From contig CBDBVC010000049.1 in assembly GCA_965212525.1 (NCBI GenBank), forward strand, positions 1-64,000: a DNA stretch of 64,000 nucleotides. The letters run 5' to 3'. The stretch comes from SZUA-38 sp965212525 (lineage in GTDB: Bacteria; Pseudomonadota; Gammaproteobacteria; Xanthomonadales; SZUA-38). A program made the translations under genes and the position numbers. Positions 8,534 through 18,675 of the stretch are shown here, piece by piece (positions within the stretch are counted from its first letter, which is position 1; each line of letters starts with the position of its first letter). The notes below the pieces were generated by a model. That model saw nothing but the letters and a program-made list of their open reading frames with translations, searched no databases and was not told where the DNA came from.

Positions 8534-8563
8534 AGTATAAATGCAAATGAGAATGATTGTCAA
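8534..8563 (-). promoter_or_regulatory. bfd promoter, sigma-70 type
   Basis: On the minus strand: -35 TTGACA (8558-8563, perfect consensus), an 18-base spacer, and -10 TATACT (8534-8539). It points at bfd, whose start lies 41 bases beyond the -10 box, and overlaps the Fur box. Confidence 0.65.
8548..8562. promoter_or_regulatory. Fur box
   Basis: TGAGAATGATTGTCA matches the 7-1-7 Fur palindrome TGATAATnATTATCA at 12 of 14 defined positions. It covers the -35 box of the bfd promoter, so Fe2+-Fur should repress bfd when iron is plentiful. The fur gene is in this window at 50711. Confidence 0.75.
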
Positions 8564-8580
8564 TTACGTTTCTGTGCAAT

Positions 8581-9165
8581 TCATGCCGTTTCAAGCCACT
8601 CGATGTCACCGTTGACGGTTTCAGTCAGTATTGCCTTGAAGTCGTTCTGCCTGTCCTGGCGGACACAGATTGTGAGAACGACGCCGGATTCGAGATAGTT
8701 CATTTCAGTTGGCTCAACGGCATGTGATGTCAGGATGCGACGACAGGGGTCGACGGCTGCAAAGCTGATGCGAAATCGAAGCTCGATGGTGTCATGGATT
8801 TCTTCAAGTTCTGCCCCACGAATCAATGCGGATGCAGAACCGCCGTAGGCACGAATCAGACCACCCGTACCCAGTTTGATACCACCAAAGTATCGGATGA
8901 CCATGATCACGGCACGATCAATCTGTTTCTGTTCCATGGCATGGTAGATCGGTTTACCGGCCGTGCCTGAGGGTTCGCCATCGTCATTGAAACGGTAGTT
9001 CTGTCCCAATCGATAGGCCCAGCAATGATGACCGGCATCGGCATGCCTGTGCTGCTCGATGAAATTCATCGCCTCGTCAACAGATGTGATCGGTGCGCCA
9101 ATGGCGATAAACCGACTGCGCTTGATCGTCTCTTCGACAGTTTCAGTTCCGAGCAGGGTTTTCAT
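8581..9165 (-). CDS. yigZ: YigZ/IMPACT family protein
   Basis: A 194-residue cytosolic protein of the UPF0029/IMPACT family. The hallmark runs from KRSRFIAIGAPI through AYRLG, NDDGEPSGTAGKPI and the strongly conserved VIRYFGGIKLGTGGLIRAYG, followed by the smaller C-terminal domain. The Met at 9165 opens the conserved region (MKTLLGTETVEETIKRSRF); the open frame extends upstream without conservation. It overlaps the end of the upstream gene by 23 bases, so it is probably translated from the same mRNA. The biochemical role of bacterial YigZ is not established; the eukaryotic homologue IMPACT acts on the Gcn2 translational stress pathway. Confidence 0.85.
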   Translation of the reverse strand: MKTLLGTETVEETIKRSRFIAIGAPITSVDEAMNFIEQHRHADAGHHCWAYRLGQNYRFNDDGEPSGTAGKPIYHAMEQKQIDRAVIMVIRYFGGIKLGTGGLIRAYGGSASALIRGAELEEIHDTIELRFRISFAAVDPCRRILTSHAVEPTEMNYLESGVVLTICVRQDRQNDFKAILTETVNGDIEWLETA

Positions 9166-10288
9166 CCGGATCCGGCTTGATGAGTTTTTCCGGATCGATA
9201 CCCAGATCAATCGCCCATTTTCTGATCTCTGCGGTCAGGTCTGCCTCGGGAAAACGCTTTTGGTAATGGCGAAACACCTCGGTAAAACGTGATGCATCAT
9301 GACGTTGCCAGGCAGTCAGCAGATGTTCCAGATAGCCATCTTCATCCAGTTGCGTCAGCAAGCGTGAGTCCGATGACTTCGCAGCCATGGTTCCGGCAGG
9401 CTGGTCTGTTTCTGAACTGGATGAAGCTGACACGCTTGCCATGGATCGATTTGCAGCTTGCTGTTCCCGCTGCCGCATGCCAGCGTCATTACTGTCAGGC
9501 TGAAGCGGTGATTCCTCGAGCGACTCCTGAACCTGATCGGTGGAAGATACAGATTCATGATCAACCATGGCCATGCTGTCACTGAACCGAGCTGGACTTG
9601 AGTCCTGATCAAACGAATCTGGTGCCTGTCTTCCTGTTACCGAATCAGCAACTGCGTTGTCGACGCTTTGCTTCGCCTGGATGGTTGCCGGCGCTGCGGG
9701 TCTGATTACAGCTACAGGTGGGTCCAGAGACTGTGGAGGAGAGGCCGCAGATTCGGGCATGGCGATTGTGTCCTGCTCTGAGCGATTGACCGTCATGGTC
9801 TGGCCATCTGATTGTCCGGCCAGTGAACTCTCATCTTTGACATTGCCGTCTGATCGATTCACGGTGCGTGTCAGTTCGAAGCTCTCGTTTTCACTTACAT
9901 GGGTCATCCTGTCGTTCGATGTGCCAACAGGGACATCAACTGGCCTGAGTTCGGGGGCATCCAGTACAATGATGGTATCTGCGCCTGACAGCTCTGCCAT
10001 CGGTACCGCAGAGGCATCTTCGGCAGATTCTGCGCTGGTGCGAGCTGCTTCGGGAACCTCGGCCATCTCCGGCGGTGGCAATGAACCCATCCGTGCCAGG
10101 AATCCGACAGTCAGCAACAGGCTGGCAGCAATGCTCACCGGCCATATCCAGCGCTCGGGTCGACGTGTACTGGCGCGCGCATAATTCAGAATGGCGTCAT
10201 CAAGCTCGACAGAGGGGCCGCTGTCATCGATCTGGTGATAACGCGCGATCAGTTCATCGGTCTGTTGCTTGTGGTCAGGCGAGTTCAT
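9143..10288 (-). CDS. Single-pass membrane protein, candidate anti-sigma factor
   Basis: A 381-residue protein encoded right after the ECF sigma gene and overlapping it by 14 bases. The N-terminal 65 residues are soluble (DELIARYHQIDD ... ILNYARASTRRPERW), then comes one membrane span (WIWPVSIAASLLLTVGFLA, about 66-84), then a long low-complexity stretch rich in Ser, Ala, Asp, Gln and Pro up to about residue 320. The C terminus (about 325-381) is compact: YLEHLLTAWQRHDASRFTEVFRHYQKRFP. The topology, cytosolic head and periplasmic tail, and the position fit an anti-sigma factor or a stress sensor. There is no zinc-binding HxxxCxxC motif in the head, so it is not a ZAS-type anti-sigma; the role is inferred from context only. 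Confidence 0.6.
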   Translation of the reverse strand: MNSPDHKQQTDELIARYHQIDDSGPSVELDDAILNYARASTRRPERWIWPVSIAASLLLTVGFLARMGSLPPPEMAEVPEAARTSAESAEDASAVPMAELSGADTIIVLDAPELRPVDVPVGTSNDRMTHVSENESFELTRTVNRSDGNVKDESSLAGQSDGQTMTVNRSEQDTIAMPESAASPPQSLDPPVAVIRPAAPATIQAKQSVDNAVADSVTGRQAPDSFDQDSSPARFSDSMAMVDHESVSSTDQVQESLEESPLQPDSNDAGMRQREQQAANRSMASVSASSSSETDQPAGTMAAKSSDSRLLTQLDEDGYLEHLLTAWQRHDASRFTEVFRHYQKRFPEADLTAEIRKWAIDLGIDPEKLIKPDPDENPARN

Positions 10289-10847
10289 GTTTCTTTCCAA
10301 GCAGGTCCCTGAGTTTTCCGGTGGCATATCTGAGCCGGCTCTTGATGGTTTCACGTCCGACGCCGCTGATACTGGCGATTTCGGCCAGCGACATGTCGCG
10401 TTCGGCACGCATGATGAAGGCGGTTCGCTGTTCCAGTGGCAGTTCCTTCAGGGCATCTGCAAGTGCGGCACTGTTGCTTGCCTGGTCGATCGGATGTGCC
10501 CTGTGCTGTGTGTCTGTGTGGTGATCCTGTGCCGGCTCGAGATCCGGGTTTTCCAGCAGTGCAGGGGCGTGTTTGCGGTAATGATCTATCAGACGGTTTC
10601 TGGCGATCCGGTAAAGGTAGGTCTGAAACCTGGCCGTGACCTCGTAGCGATCGCGTGCATCGATAAGCCGGGTCCAGACGTCCTGATACAGGTCTTCGGC
10701 AGTACCCTTGTCGCCGACCGAGCGATACATGAACCGGTACAGTGACTGACGGTGACGCCGGTATAGCACTTCGAATGCATCGGCGTCACCGTCACTGAAC
10801 CGTTTCATCAGTAGCTCGTCTGCCAGTTGATCGAGAGACTGACTCAA
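10275..10847 (-). CDS. ECF-type RNA polymerase sigma factor
   Basis: About 190 residues with both ECF regions. Sigma2: FEVLYRRHRQSLYRFMYRSVGDKGTAEDLYQDVWTRL in shortened form, with the DLYQDVW core. Sigma4: LPLEQRTAFIMRAERDMSLAEIASISGVGRETIKSRLRYA, which holds the helix-turn-helix that reads the -35 element. The start is a problem: the only sensible codon after the upstream gene's stop is TTG at 10847; the open frame runs further upstream, but only inside the VWA gene. It sits between the VWA lipoprotein and the membrane protein and should be cotranscribed with both. Target promoters are unknown; envelope stress is a reasonable guess given its partners. Confidence 0.85.
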   Translation of the reverse strand: MSQSLDQLADELLMKRFSDGDADAFEVLYRRHRQSLYRFMYRSVGDKGTAEDLYQDVWTRLIDARDRYEVTARFQTYLYRIARNRLIDHYRKHAPALLENPDLEPAQDHHTDTQHRAHPIDQASNSAALADALKELPLEQRTAFIMRAERDMSLAEIASISGVGRETIKSRLRYATGKLRDLLGKKHELA

Positions 10848-10851
10848 AGTG

Positions 10852-12721
10852 TTACTGCCTGTGACTGATAACCCGCTGATTATCCAGTGTTGACGCCAGC
10901 TGTACAAGCTGGACGAATTCGCTGCGATAACCGTCCGGGTCGGGTCCGCGTGCGGGACGTGCCAGGGCAAGAATGTCGTCGTAGTCAAAGTCATGAATGT
11001 AGTCACTGTTTCGCAGCAGCTGGCCGAAACCTGCGACGGCTGCGGAGAACCGGAATGCCCTGGAGGCACTGTCAATGTTTGTCGATAATGCTTGAGCGAT
11101 AGACTGGAACCTGCAGCAACTGACTGCTGGACTCACCAGGTGTCTTGTACCTCAGTTTGAGGAAGGCCAGTTCTGACGTGCTTGCGTTTTCTGTTTCCGG
11201 CACTTCGTTGCCATATCGCAGCGGATCAACCATGCCGGGCTGACCGACCAGGCTGATCTCGTAGAGTGCGGTCACGGTATGGCCTGCACCGATTTCACCG
11301 GCATCAACCTTGTCGTTGTTGAAGTCCTCGCGCCTCAGTGCCCGATTCTCATAACCGATCAGCCGATATTCACTGACCACAGCCGGGTTGAATTCGATCT
11401 GGATCTTGACGTCGCTTGCGATGGTCAGCAGGGTAGCGCTCAGTTCCTCAACCAGTACCTTGCGGGCTTCCTTGAGTGTGTCGATATAGAAATAGTTACC
11501 GTTACCGATATTGGCCAGCTGTTCCATCATGGCATCGTTGTAGTTGCCACGACCGAATCCCAGGGTGGTCAATTCGATGCCGGTCTTGCGTTTCGTTTCA
11601 ATCATCGACTTGAGGCGATCAATATCAAAGTTGCCGACATTGAAATCACCATCAGTTGCCAGGACGACACGGTTGATTCCCTCTTCGATGAAGGCAGACT
11701 GGGCCAGTGCATAGGCCAGTTCGATGCCGGCACCGCCATTGGTTGAACCGCCTGCTGTGAGTCGGTCGATTGCCTGTTCGATGATGCGGGACTCATCACC
11801 GGCTGTGGGCTCCAGTACGGCACCGGCAGCGCCGGCATAGACCACAATGCTGACCCGATCTGAACTGTTCAGTTGTCTGTTGAGCATTTTCATGGCGGGC
11901 TTCAGCAGCGACAGTTTGTCCTGTGACTGCATCGAGCCCGAGACATCAATGAGGAAAACCAGATTGGATGGCGGGCGCTTATCCTGTGGTGGCTGATAGC
12001 CTTTCAGACCGATGTGCAGCAGGTAGCTCTGATCACGCCATGGATTGGGTGCCAGCTCGGTGATCAGGTTGAATGGTGCTTCACGGTTGTCCGGAAAGTC
12101 ATATCCATAGTCGAAGTAGTTGATCAGTTCTTCCACGCGGATGGCATTGGCAGGTGGCAGCTGACCGCTGTTGAGCATGCGGCGCATGTTTGAGTAGGCA
12201 CCGGTGTCGACATCAATGCTGAAGGTGGAGACCGGATCGTCAATAACGCGCCTGATCGTGTTTTCCACCAGCTCGGCATAATTCTCACCGGCCAGGGGGT
12301 CAACCGGTTGCACATAGGGCGGGTGGGGTGGTGCGATGAATGTCAGTGGCGCTGCGCTGGGTTGATGCCGTTCCAGTCGCCCCGGCGACTTGCGCATGGC
12401 GTTCTCGCTGATGATTGCCGGGTCGTTCAGTGCCGGTCCCGGTGATGCAACGGATTGTTCTGCCTCGGCAGCAGATTCAGTATCGCCGCTGGCGACTGTG
12501 TCTGCCTGAGGGCGAGAATAGCCGGTTTTGTCATCATCATCGCTGCGCTGACCCTGTTGGTCCCTGTTGTCATGACCACTGTCCTTGTTCTGCTGCACGC
12601 AGCCGGCCAGCAGAGTGATCAGGGCAATTATTGTTGCCAGCAGCAAACGCTGTACCGATGAACGATGAAGCCGGAATTGACTTCTGTCCGAGTAGTTGGA
12701 TCGATTGATTTTCCCTGACAT
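10852..12721 (-). CDS. VWA-domain lipoprotein (YfbK type), one +1 frameshift
   Basis: About 622 residues. It starts at ATG 12721, six bases after an AGGAGA site (12728-12733). There is a hydrophobic signal with lipobox (LLAGC), a long Ser/Asp/Gln-rich linker, the short VWA-lipoprotein domain (FSIDVDTGAYSNMRRML ... RVEELINYFDY), then the VWA domain with MIDAS residues DVSGS and ATDGD. The final domain is split: one frame ends at 11072 after LKLRYKTPGESSSQLLQVPV, while the rest (FRFSAAVAGFGQLLR, LALARPARGPDPDGYRSEF) is in the next frame to the TAA at 10852. A single inserted base between 11085 and 11101 explains both. YfbK proteins are poorly understood; MIDAS domains bind Mg2+ and protein partners. 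First gene of the operon with the sigma factor. Confidence 0.85.
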
Positions 12722-12867
12722 CACATTTCTCCTGATGTGTGCGTTCCTGATCTGACTAACGACCCGCATGAGCGATCGGGGTTAACCTTTCAGCATGCTT
12801 GATGCACAATGCGTTCTCGTCATGGCACAGCCGTGACTTTTTTCAGGACAGCCGTCAGGAAGATCAG

Positions 12868-14120
12868 ATGAGTTATGCACGTTGCTATCGGGGATTGGCC
12901 TCCGGTACCGAATATCCGATGGATCAACCCATGAATCTCGATCCGGTCGATCAGCGTCCGGTTGAAATCGTGATTGATATCGATCGCCCTGAAGCACGAT
13001 CAGCCAGCCCACGACTGGTATCACCCTGAGCGACAGTCCATGTGGCGTTTCGGCAGCCTGCTGGCACTTGACTATGATGATCCCTCCGATCACCAGTACA
13101 TTGTCAGTCTGGGTGAAGGCCATACGCCGATGTTGCCGTACGATGATTTCGGACCTGTCTCGGCTGCGGGGCTGTCACTGCAATTGAAGGATGAAGGCCA
13201 GCACTGGCAAGGCTATGGCGGAAATCCAACCTACAGTTTCAAGGACCGTGGCATGGTGATGACGGTCTCGATGGCAAAACGCTACGGGATCGGGCGGCTG
13301 GTCGTGCCAACACAGGGCAATGCCGGTGATTCTCTGAGCGAATACGCCCTTCAGGCAGGAATCGACTGTGCCGTGATCATGCCGGAGGATACGCCTATGC
13401 CGATTCAGGGCAAGGTTGCCGCCTATGCGGCACGCTACCCGGGGCATTCGATCGATTTTGTCGAGGGCACCATCCGGGAAGCTGGCGAGATGATGAAACA
13501 GCGCTATCTGCCTGATGGTTATTTCAATGTGGCCACATTTCAGGAGCCGGGCTGGCGGATCGAAGGCAAGAAAACCCTTGGTCTGGAAATTGCCGAGCCA
13601 TGCCCCGGCAAGGATTCGTGGGGTCTTCCAGATGTGATCATCTATCCGACCGGTGGCGGCACCGGGGTTCTGGGCATGTGGAAAGCCTTCGACGAGCTCG
13701 AGAGCACTGGGGCTGATCGGCAAGCAGCGACCTCGAATCTACTGTGTTCAGAGTGAAGTGACCTCGCCGGTGGTGAATGCGATCGTGCAAGGCAATCACG
13801 ACACCACACCGGTCGATGCGGGACAGACTCTGGCCGTTGGTCTCAACGTCCCTGGTGGTGTCGGTCATTTTCGTGTGCTGGACATCATTCGTCAGAGCGA
13901 TGGCGGTGCCATCTCGGTCTCCGAGTCTGAGATTGCAGCGGTGATGAGTCAGGTCTGGAAAGACAAGCGCTGGTGGTTGGGTCCGGAGGGGGCAGCCTGC
14001 CTGGCGGCGATTGATCCGCTGCTGGAGTCAGGCAGAATAGAACCGGGCGAACGAGTGGTCGTGATCAATACCGGCTCAGCTGAAAAATACCTGCCAGAAC
14101 TCAGGCATCTGTTGATGTGA
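12868..14120 (+). CDS. thrC: Threonine synthase, interrupted by two +1 frameshifts
   Basis: Reads as a 416-residue PLP enzyme across three frames. Frame one: from ATG 12868 (AGGAAG site 11 bases upstream), with YARCYRGLASGTEYP and VEIVIDIDR. An extra C near 12987-12989 shifts to LKHDQPAHDWYHPERQSMWRF, SLGEGHTPM, the PLP-binding lysine in NPTYSFKDRG, PTQGNAGDS and IIYPTGGGTGVLGMWKAF. An extra A near 13703 shifts to ALGLIGKQRPRIYCVQSE and the C terminus. The length is 3n+2, as two insertions require. Threonine synthase converts O-phosphohomoserine to threonine; the N-terminal C-x-RG-like start and overall pattern fit the COG0498 type. A related PLP lyase cannot be excluded. Its end overlaps the xseA end, coming from the other strand, by 20 bases. 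Confidence 0.75.
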
Positions 14121-15460
14121 CTGTGGTGACAGTCGACCGCAGTTCGCCGTCTGTCAGCGTGGTTCTGATTTCATCCCCGGTTCTGACCCCATCGATACTC
14201 TGAATCGTCGTGTCATCTGAATCCCGTGTCACCGAATATCCACGTTGCAATACTGTCATCGGGCTGATGGCCTCCAGTGTACGCAGTTGCGTCTGTAATC
14301 GACTGCGGGATGCTTCGATTCTGTGCTGCATGGTTCGTTCCAGCATGGTGTCGAGATCGGCAAGCCGGGCGCGTGTTTCGACCACATGTCGCTGTGGACT
14401 GTTGGCTTTCAAATTCGTTTTGAGTTGATCCAGCCTGTCCTGAGTCCGAATCAGTCTGTGGCCGATAATCTGCTGAAGCCTTGACCGATAAATCACCAGA
14501 CGGTTGTGTGTCAATTCCATGCGACGCGCCGGGTGTTGCCCTTCAAGCCTGCTCGAGAGGATATCGAGTTGCTGTGACTTCAGTTGTAGTCCTGTGACAT
14601 GAAGACGCTGCAACTGTTTGATAATACGATCAAAAGTAAGTTTCAGGTCTGCCTTGTCCGGCGTGATGAGCTCGGCCGCTGCCGAGGGTGTGGGGGCAGC
14701 CATATCGGCTACCATGTCGGAGATCGAATGATCAGTCTGATGCCCGACTGCAGAAACCACCGGTATGTGGCAATCAGCGATAGCCCGGGCGAGGCCCTCA
14801 TCGTTGAATGCCCACAAGTCTTCCAGGGAGCCTCCACCTCGTGTGATCAGAATGAGGTCGGGCACCTGAGATTCGGCACGGCCCAGCGCCGAGATCAGCT
14901 CGGCCGGCGCCTGCTCACCCTGCACCGAGGCATGGCAAAGCGATATCTGCAGTAATGGCCATCGTCGCCTGGATCACGTTCAGTACATCCTGAACCGCAG
15001 CTGCCGAGCGCGATGAGACGATGCATAGCCGTCGCGGGTACATGGGTAGCCGTTGCTTTCTATCACTGTCAAACAGTCCGGCGGCCTTGAGGCGCTCGAT
15101 ACGCATGTGCAGTTCGCGTTGAAGGTCTCCAGCACCGATCGCTTCCACTCGCGTCACAATCAGCTGATAGTCACCGCGTGGTTCGTAGAGGCTGACCTGA
15201 GCCATGACCCTGACCTTGAGTCCGTTTTCCAGCGAGATTCGTGATCGTCCGATGCGTTGCCTGAACCAGGCACACCTGACCTGAGCCTGACTGTCCTTGA
15301 GCGTGAAATATCGGTGCCCAGAGGGCGGCGCGGCAAGTGAGGAAATCTCACCCTCGACCACAATCGAGCCGATTCCTGACTCAAGCAGCTGCCTCGCCTT
15401 CTGGTTCAGGCTACTGGGTGTGTATACGCTGGATAATGTGTCGGTCAGGCTGGTGTTCAT
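14101..15460 (-). CDS. xseA: Exodeoxyribonuclease VII large subunit, one +1 frameshift
   Basis: About 452 residues. The N-terminal OB-fold (SIVVEGEISSLAAPPSGHRYFTLKDSQAQVRC shortened: VEGEIS ... GHRYFTLKD) binds single-stranded DNA. The catalytic domain follows: RLCIVSSRSAAAVQDVLNVIQ, then after a frameshift RRWPLLQISLCHASVQGEQA, LILITRGGGSLEDLWAFN, PVVSAVGHQTDHSISDMVAD and APTPSAAAELI. A long coiled-coil and RGYSVTR complete the protein. An extra base near 14968 (CAG G CGA CGA on the minus strand) shifts the frame; removing it restores QRRWPLLQI. With XseB it degrades ssDNA to oligonucleotides. xseB is not in the window. It is divergent from guaB, as in many proteobacteria. Confidence 0.9.
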
Positions 15461-15554
15461 GTGTGTATGATAACGCCGCAGTCAGGTTGCTGACCAGCCA
15501 CCTTTTGCTGCTGATTAATCCATCATTTAGTGTGTTCTTGAATCCGAAAGCAGA

Positions 15555-15560
15555 TATAAT
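15555..15560 (+). promoter_or_regulatory. Candidate guaB promoter -10 box
   Basis: A perfect TATAAT at 15555-15560, 37 bases before the guaB start. The matching -35 is poor (TGTGTT at 15531-15536, spacing 18), which is common for growth-rate-controlled promoters. AGGAG at 15583 provides the ribosome-binding site. Confidence 0.5.
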
Positions 15561-15596
15561 GGCGGGTTTATATCGGTCTGCCAGGAGTCGCCCCGC

Positions 15597-17054
15597 ATGA
15601 GAGTGGTTGAAGAAGCCTTGACGTTTGACGATGTATCACTGGTACCGGCGTATTCAGACATACTGCCCAGTGATGTGTCACTGAAGACCCGACTCACACG
15701 ATCCATCAATCTGAACATTCCGCTGCTGTCTGCTGCCATGGATACCGTGACAGAATCCCGACTCGCCATCACCATGGCGCAGGAAGGGGGGATCGGTGTG
15801 ATCCACAAGAACATGTCACCGGAAGAACAGGCAAGACAGGTCAGGCAGGTCAAGAAATACGAAGCCGGCGTGATACGCGATCCCATCACAGTAGGACCCT
15901 ACACGACGATTCGTGAAGTGCTTGACCTGACACGGGAAAAGAATATTTCCGGTGTGCCTGTGGTCGAAAATGAAAAACTGGTGGGCATTGTCACCAGTCG
16001 CGACATGCGATTCGAACGCAAGCTGGATGACCCTGTTCGCAACATCATGACGCGTGAAGACAAGCTGGTCACCGTCAAGGAAGGCGATGACCCTGACAAG
16101 GTACTGCAGCTGCTGCATGAATTCCGCATTGAGAAAGTGCTGGTCGTCAATGACGATTTCCAGCTGCGCGGACTGATCACAGTCAAGGATATACAGAAGA
16201 CCAAGGAACACCCGAACGCCTGCAAGGACGAACAGGAGCGATTGCGGGTAGCTGCCGCGGTGGGCGTTGGAGGAGATACCGAAGACCGCATTGCGCAGCT
16301 GGTCGATGCCGGCGTTGATGTGATCGTGGTGGATACCGCTCATGGTCACTCGGAGGGTGTGCTGTCACGAATCAGGTGGGCCAAGCGGGAATACACCGAC
16401 CTGCAGGTGATCGGTGGCAATATCACGACGGCCGATGCCGCGCTGGCACTGGTCGATGCCGGTGCCGATGCCGTCAAGGTTGGCGTCGGTCCCGGTTCAA
16501 TCTGTACCACACGTATCATCGCTGGTGTTGGCGTTCCACAGGTCACGGCCGTCGGCAATGTCGCCAATGTCCTGCGTGAACATGATGTGCCACTGATTGC
16601 TGACGGCGGTATACGTTATTCGGGTGATCTGGCCAAGGCCATAGTGGCCGGAGCACACACCGTCATGATCGGTGGCCTTCTGGCCGGTACCGAGGAAGCA
16701 CCGGGTCAGGTGGAGCTTTACCAGGGACGCTCGTACAAGAGTTACCGTGGCATGGGATCACTTGGTGCCATGCAGAAGGGATCATCCGATCGATACTTCC
16801 AGTCTGATGTGGACAGTAACAAGCTGGTGCCGGAAGGCATCGAGGGCAGGGTGCCCTACAAGGGGCTGATGACACACGTGATCCACCAGCTGACCGGCGG
16901 GCTCAGGTCCAGCATGGGTTATTGCGGATGTTCCGATATGGAACAGATGCGCACGCTGCCCAAATTCGTTCGCGTTTCAAATGCCGGCGTACTGGAAAGT
17001 CATGTACATGATGTGACCATCACCAAGGAACCACCGAATTACAGGCGCGACTGA
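15597..17054 (+). CDS. guaB: Inosine-5'-monophosphate dehydrogenase
   Basis: A 485-residue enzyme oxidising IMP to XMP with NAD+, the committed step of guanine nucleotide synthesis. TFDDVSLVPAYS begins the TIM barrel. Two CBS domains are inserted at about 90-200 (NISGVPVVENEKLVGIVTSRD, FRIEKVLVVNDDFQLRGLITVKDI in part). The catalytic loop is GPGSICTTRII with Cys303; DGGIRYSGD and the flap RYFQSD follow. Length is typical for the family. A strong -10 box lies 37 bases upstream; guaA follows 46 bases later, and the two probably form the usual guaBA operon. Confidence 0.97.
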   Translation: MRVVEEALTFDDVSLVPAYSDILPSDVSLKTRLTRSINLNIPLLSAAMDTVTESRLAITMAQEGGIGVIHKNMSPEEQARQVRQVKKYEAGVIRDPITVGPYTTIREVLDLTREKNISGVPVVENEKLVGIVTSRDMRFERKLDDPVRNIMTREDKLVTVKEGDDPDKVLQLLHEFRIEKVLVVNDDFQLRGLITVKDIQKTKEHPNACKDEQERLRVAAAVGVGGDTEDRIAQLVDAGVDVIVVDTAHGHSEGVLSRIRWAKREYTDLQVIGGNITTADAALALVDAGADAVKVGVGPGSICTTRIIAGVGVPQVTAVGNVANVLREHDVPLIADGGIRYSGDLAKAIVAGAHTVMIGGLLAGTEEAPGQVELYQGRSYKSYRGMGSLGAMQKGSSDRYFQSDVDSNKLVPEGIEGRVPYKGLMTHVIHQLTGGLRSSMGYCGCSDMEQMRTLPKFVRVSNAGVLESHVHDVTITKEPPNYRRD

Positions 17055-17100
17055 CCGTTGTCGTGAAATCGGGCTCAGGCAATCAGGAACAAGAGCAACA

Positions 17101-18666
17101 ATGACTGATATACACCAACAGAAACTGTTGATCATTGATTTTGGATCGCAGTACACACACCTGATTGCACGGCGTGTCCGGGAAATCGGGCTGTTCTGTG
17201 AAATCTATCCGTGGAATATCGATCCGCAGCGAATTCGGGATTTTGCCCCCAACGGCATCATTTTTTCCGGAGGACCTGAATCGGTTCATGCAGAGAACGC
17301 ACCCGTGGCCCCGGATCTGGTCTACGAGCTCGGTGTACCGATTCTTGGCGTGTGCTATGGCTTGCAGCTGATTGCACGCCATTACGGTGCACGTGTCTCT
17401 GGATCAGAACGTCATGAATATGGCTATGCACGGGTCGAGGTCATTGCCCAATCAGGTCTGCTGGATGACCTGACCGATCATGAGGGCAGTAACGAACTGG
17501 ATGTCTGGATGAGCCATGGCGACCAGGTTGACTCGTTACCCGAAGGTTTTGTCTGTGTGGCACAGACCGAGACGGCACCGTTTGCTGCCATCATGGACCC
17601 GGAACGTCGGGTCTACGGACTGCAGTTTCACCCGGAAGTCACGCATACACGACAGGGCGAAATCATACTGACTCGATTCATCCGCGATATCTGCGGCTGT
17701 GAAACCGAGTGGACAGCCAGTCATATCGTTGACGATGCCATTGAGCGCATCAGGCAACGGGTGGGCTCGGATCACGTGCTGCTTGGCCTGTCTGGCGGCG
17801 TTGACTCGTCGGTGGTGGCTGCATTGCTGCATCGGGCGATCGGTGACCAGCTGACCTGCATCTTTGTCGATACCGGATTGCTCAGGTATCAGGAAGGCGA
17901 CCAGGTCATGGCAACCATGGCTGAACACATGGGCGTACGCGTGGAGCGAATCAATGCGCAGCAGCGATTCTACGATGGCCTGGCCGGACTGACCGATCCG
18001 GAAGACAAGCGCAAGAAGATCGGTGGTCTGTTCATCGAGATCTTCGAGGAAGCGGCCGAGCGACACAACGACGCCAGCTGGCTGGCACAGGGCACGATTT
18101 ATCCGGATGTGATCGAATCGGCCGCTGCCCAGCATGGCACTGCACACGTGATCAAGTCACATCACAACGTTGGTGGACTACCGGAGAAGATGAATCTGAA
18201 GCTGCTCGAGCCGCTCAGAGAGCTGTTCAAGGACGAAGTCAGGCGTGTCGGTCTGGAGCTGGGTCTGCCACGCGAGATGGTGTTCAGACATCCGTTTCCT
18301 GGCCCTGGTCTGGGCGTTCGAATACTCGGTGAAGTCAACGCAGCATTCGCCGACATTCTGGCAAGAGCCGATCATATTTTCATCGAGGAACTCAGAAAGG
18401 CCGAGCTGTACGACCAGGTCAGCCAGGCCTTCGCCGTATTTCTGCCAGTCAAATCCGTGGGTGTGGTCGGTGATGCACGAAGCTACGATTATGTGATTGC
18501 ATTGCGCTGTGTTGAAACCATCGATTTCATGACGGCCAAATGGTCTGAGTTGCCCTATGATCTGATCGGGCATGTGGCCAACCGCATCATCAACGAGGTA
18601 CGCGGAATCTCCAGGGTGGTTTACGACGTTTCCGGCAAGCCACCTGCAACCATTGAGTGGGAATAG
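17101..18666 (+). CDS. guaA: GMP synthase (glutamine-hydrolysing)
   Basis: A 521-residue enzyme making GMP from XMP, ATP and glutamine. The N-terminal class I amidotransferase domain (about 1-200) has its nucleophile Cys in LGVCYGLQ and the His-Glu pair in FHPEVTHT. The ATP pyrophosphatase domain opens with the PP-loop LGLSGGVDSSV. The C-terminal dimerisation domain has FPGPGLGVRILGEV and ends in the conserved GKPPATIEWE. It is downstream of guaB and completes the guanine branch. Confidence 0.97.
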   Translation: MTDIHQQKLLIIDFGSQYTHLIARRVREIGLFCEIYPWNIDPQRIRDFAPNGIIFSGGPESVHAENAPVAPDLVYELGVPILGVCYGLQLIARHYGARVSGSERHEYGYARVEVIAQSGLLDDLTDHEGSNELDVWMSHGDQVDSLPEGFVCVAQTETAPFAAIMDPERRVYGLQFHPEVTHTRQGEIILTRFIRDICGCETEWTASHIVDDAIERIRQRVGSDHVLLGLSGGVDSSVVAALLHRAIGDQLTCIFVDTGLLRYQEGDQVMATMAEHMGVRVERINAQQRFYDGLAGLTDPEDKRKKIGGLFIEIFEEAAERHNDASWLAQGTIYPDVIESAAAQHGTAHVIKSHHNVGGLPEKMNLKLLEPLRELFKDEVRRVGLELGLPREMVFRHPFPGPGLGVRILGEVNAAFADILARADHIFIEELRKAELYDQVSQAFAVFLPVKSVGVVGDARSYDYVIALRCVETIDFMTAKWSELPYDLIGHVANRIINEVRGISRVVYDVSGKPPATIEWE

Positions 18667-18675
18667 GGCGGGCAG

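Noticed and set aside
10075..10745. Plus-strand frames opposite the sigma-factor region
   Set aside because: The minus-strand sigma factor and membrane protein explain the sequence; the plus frames are shadows.
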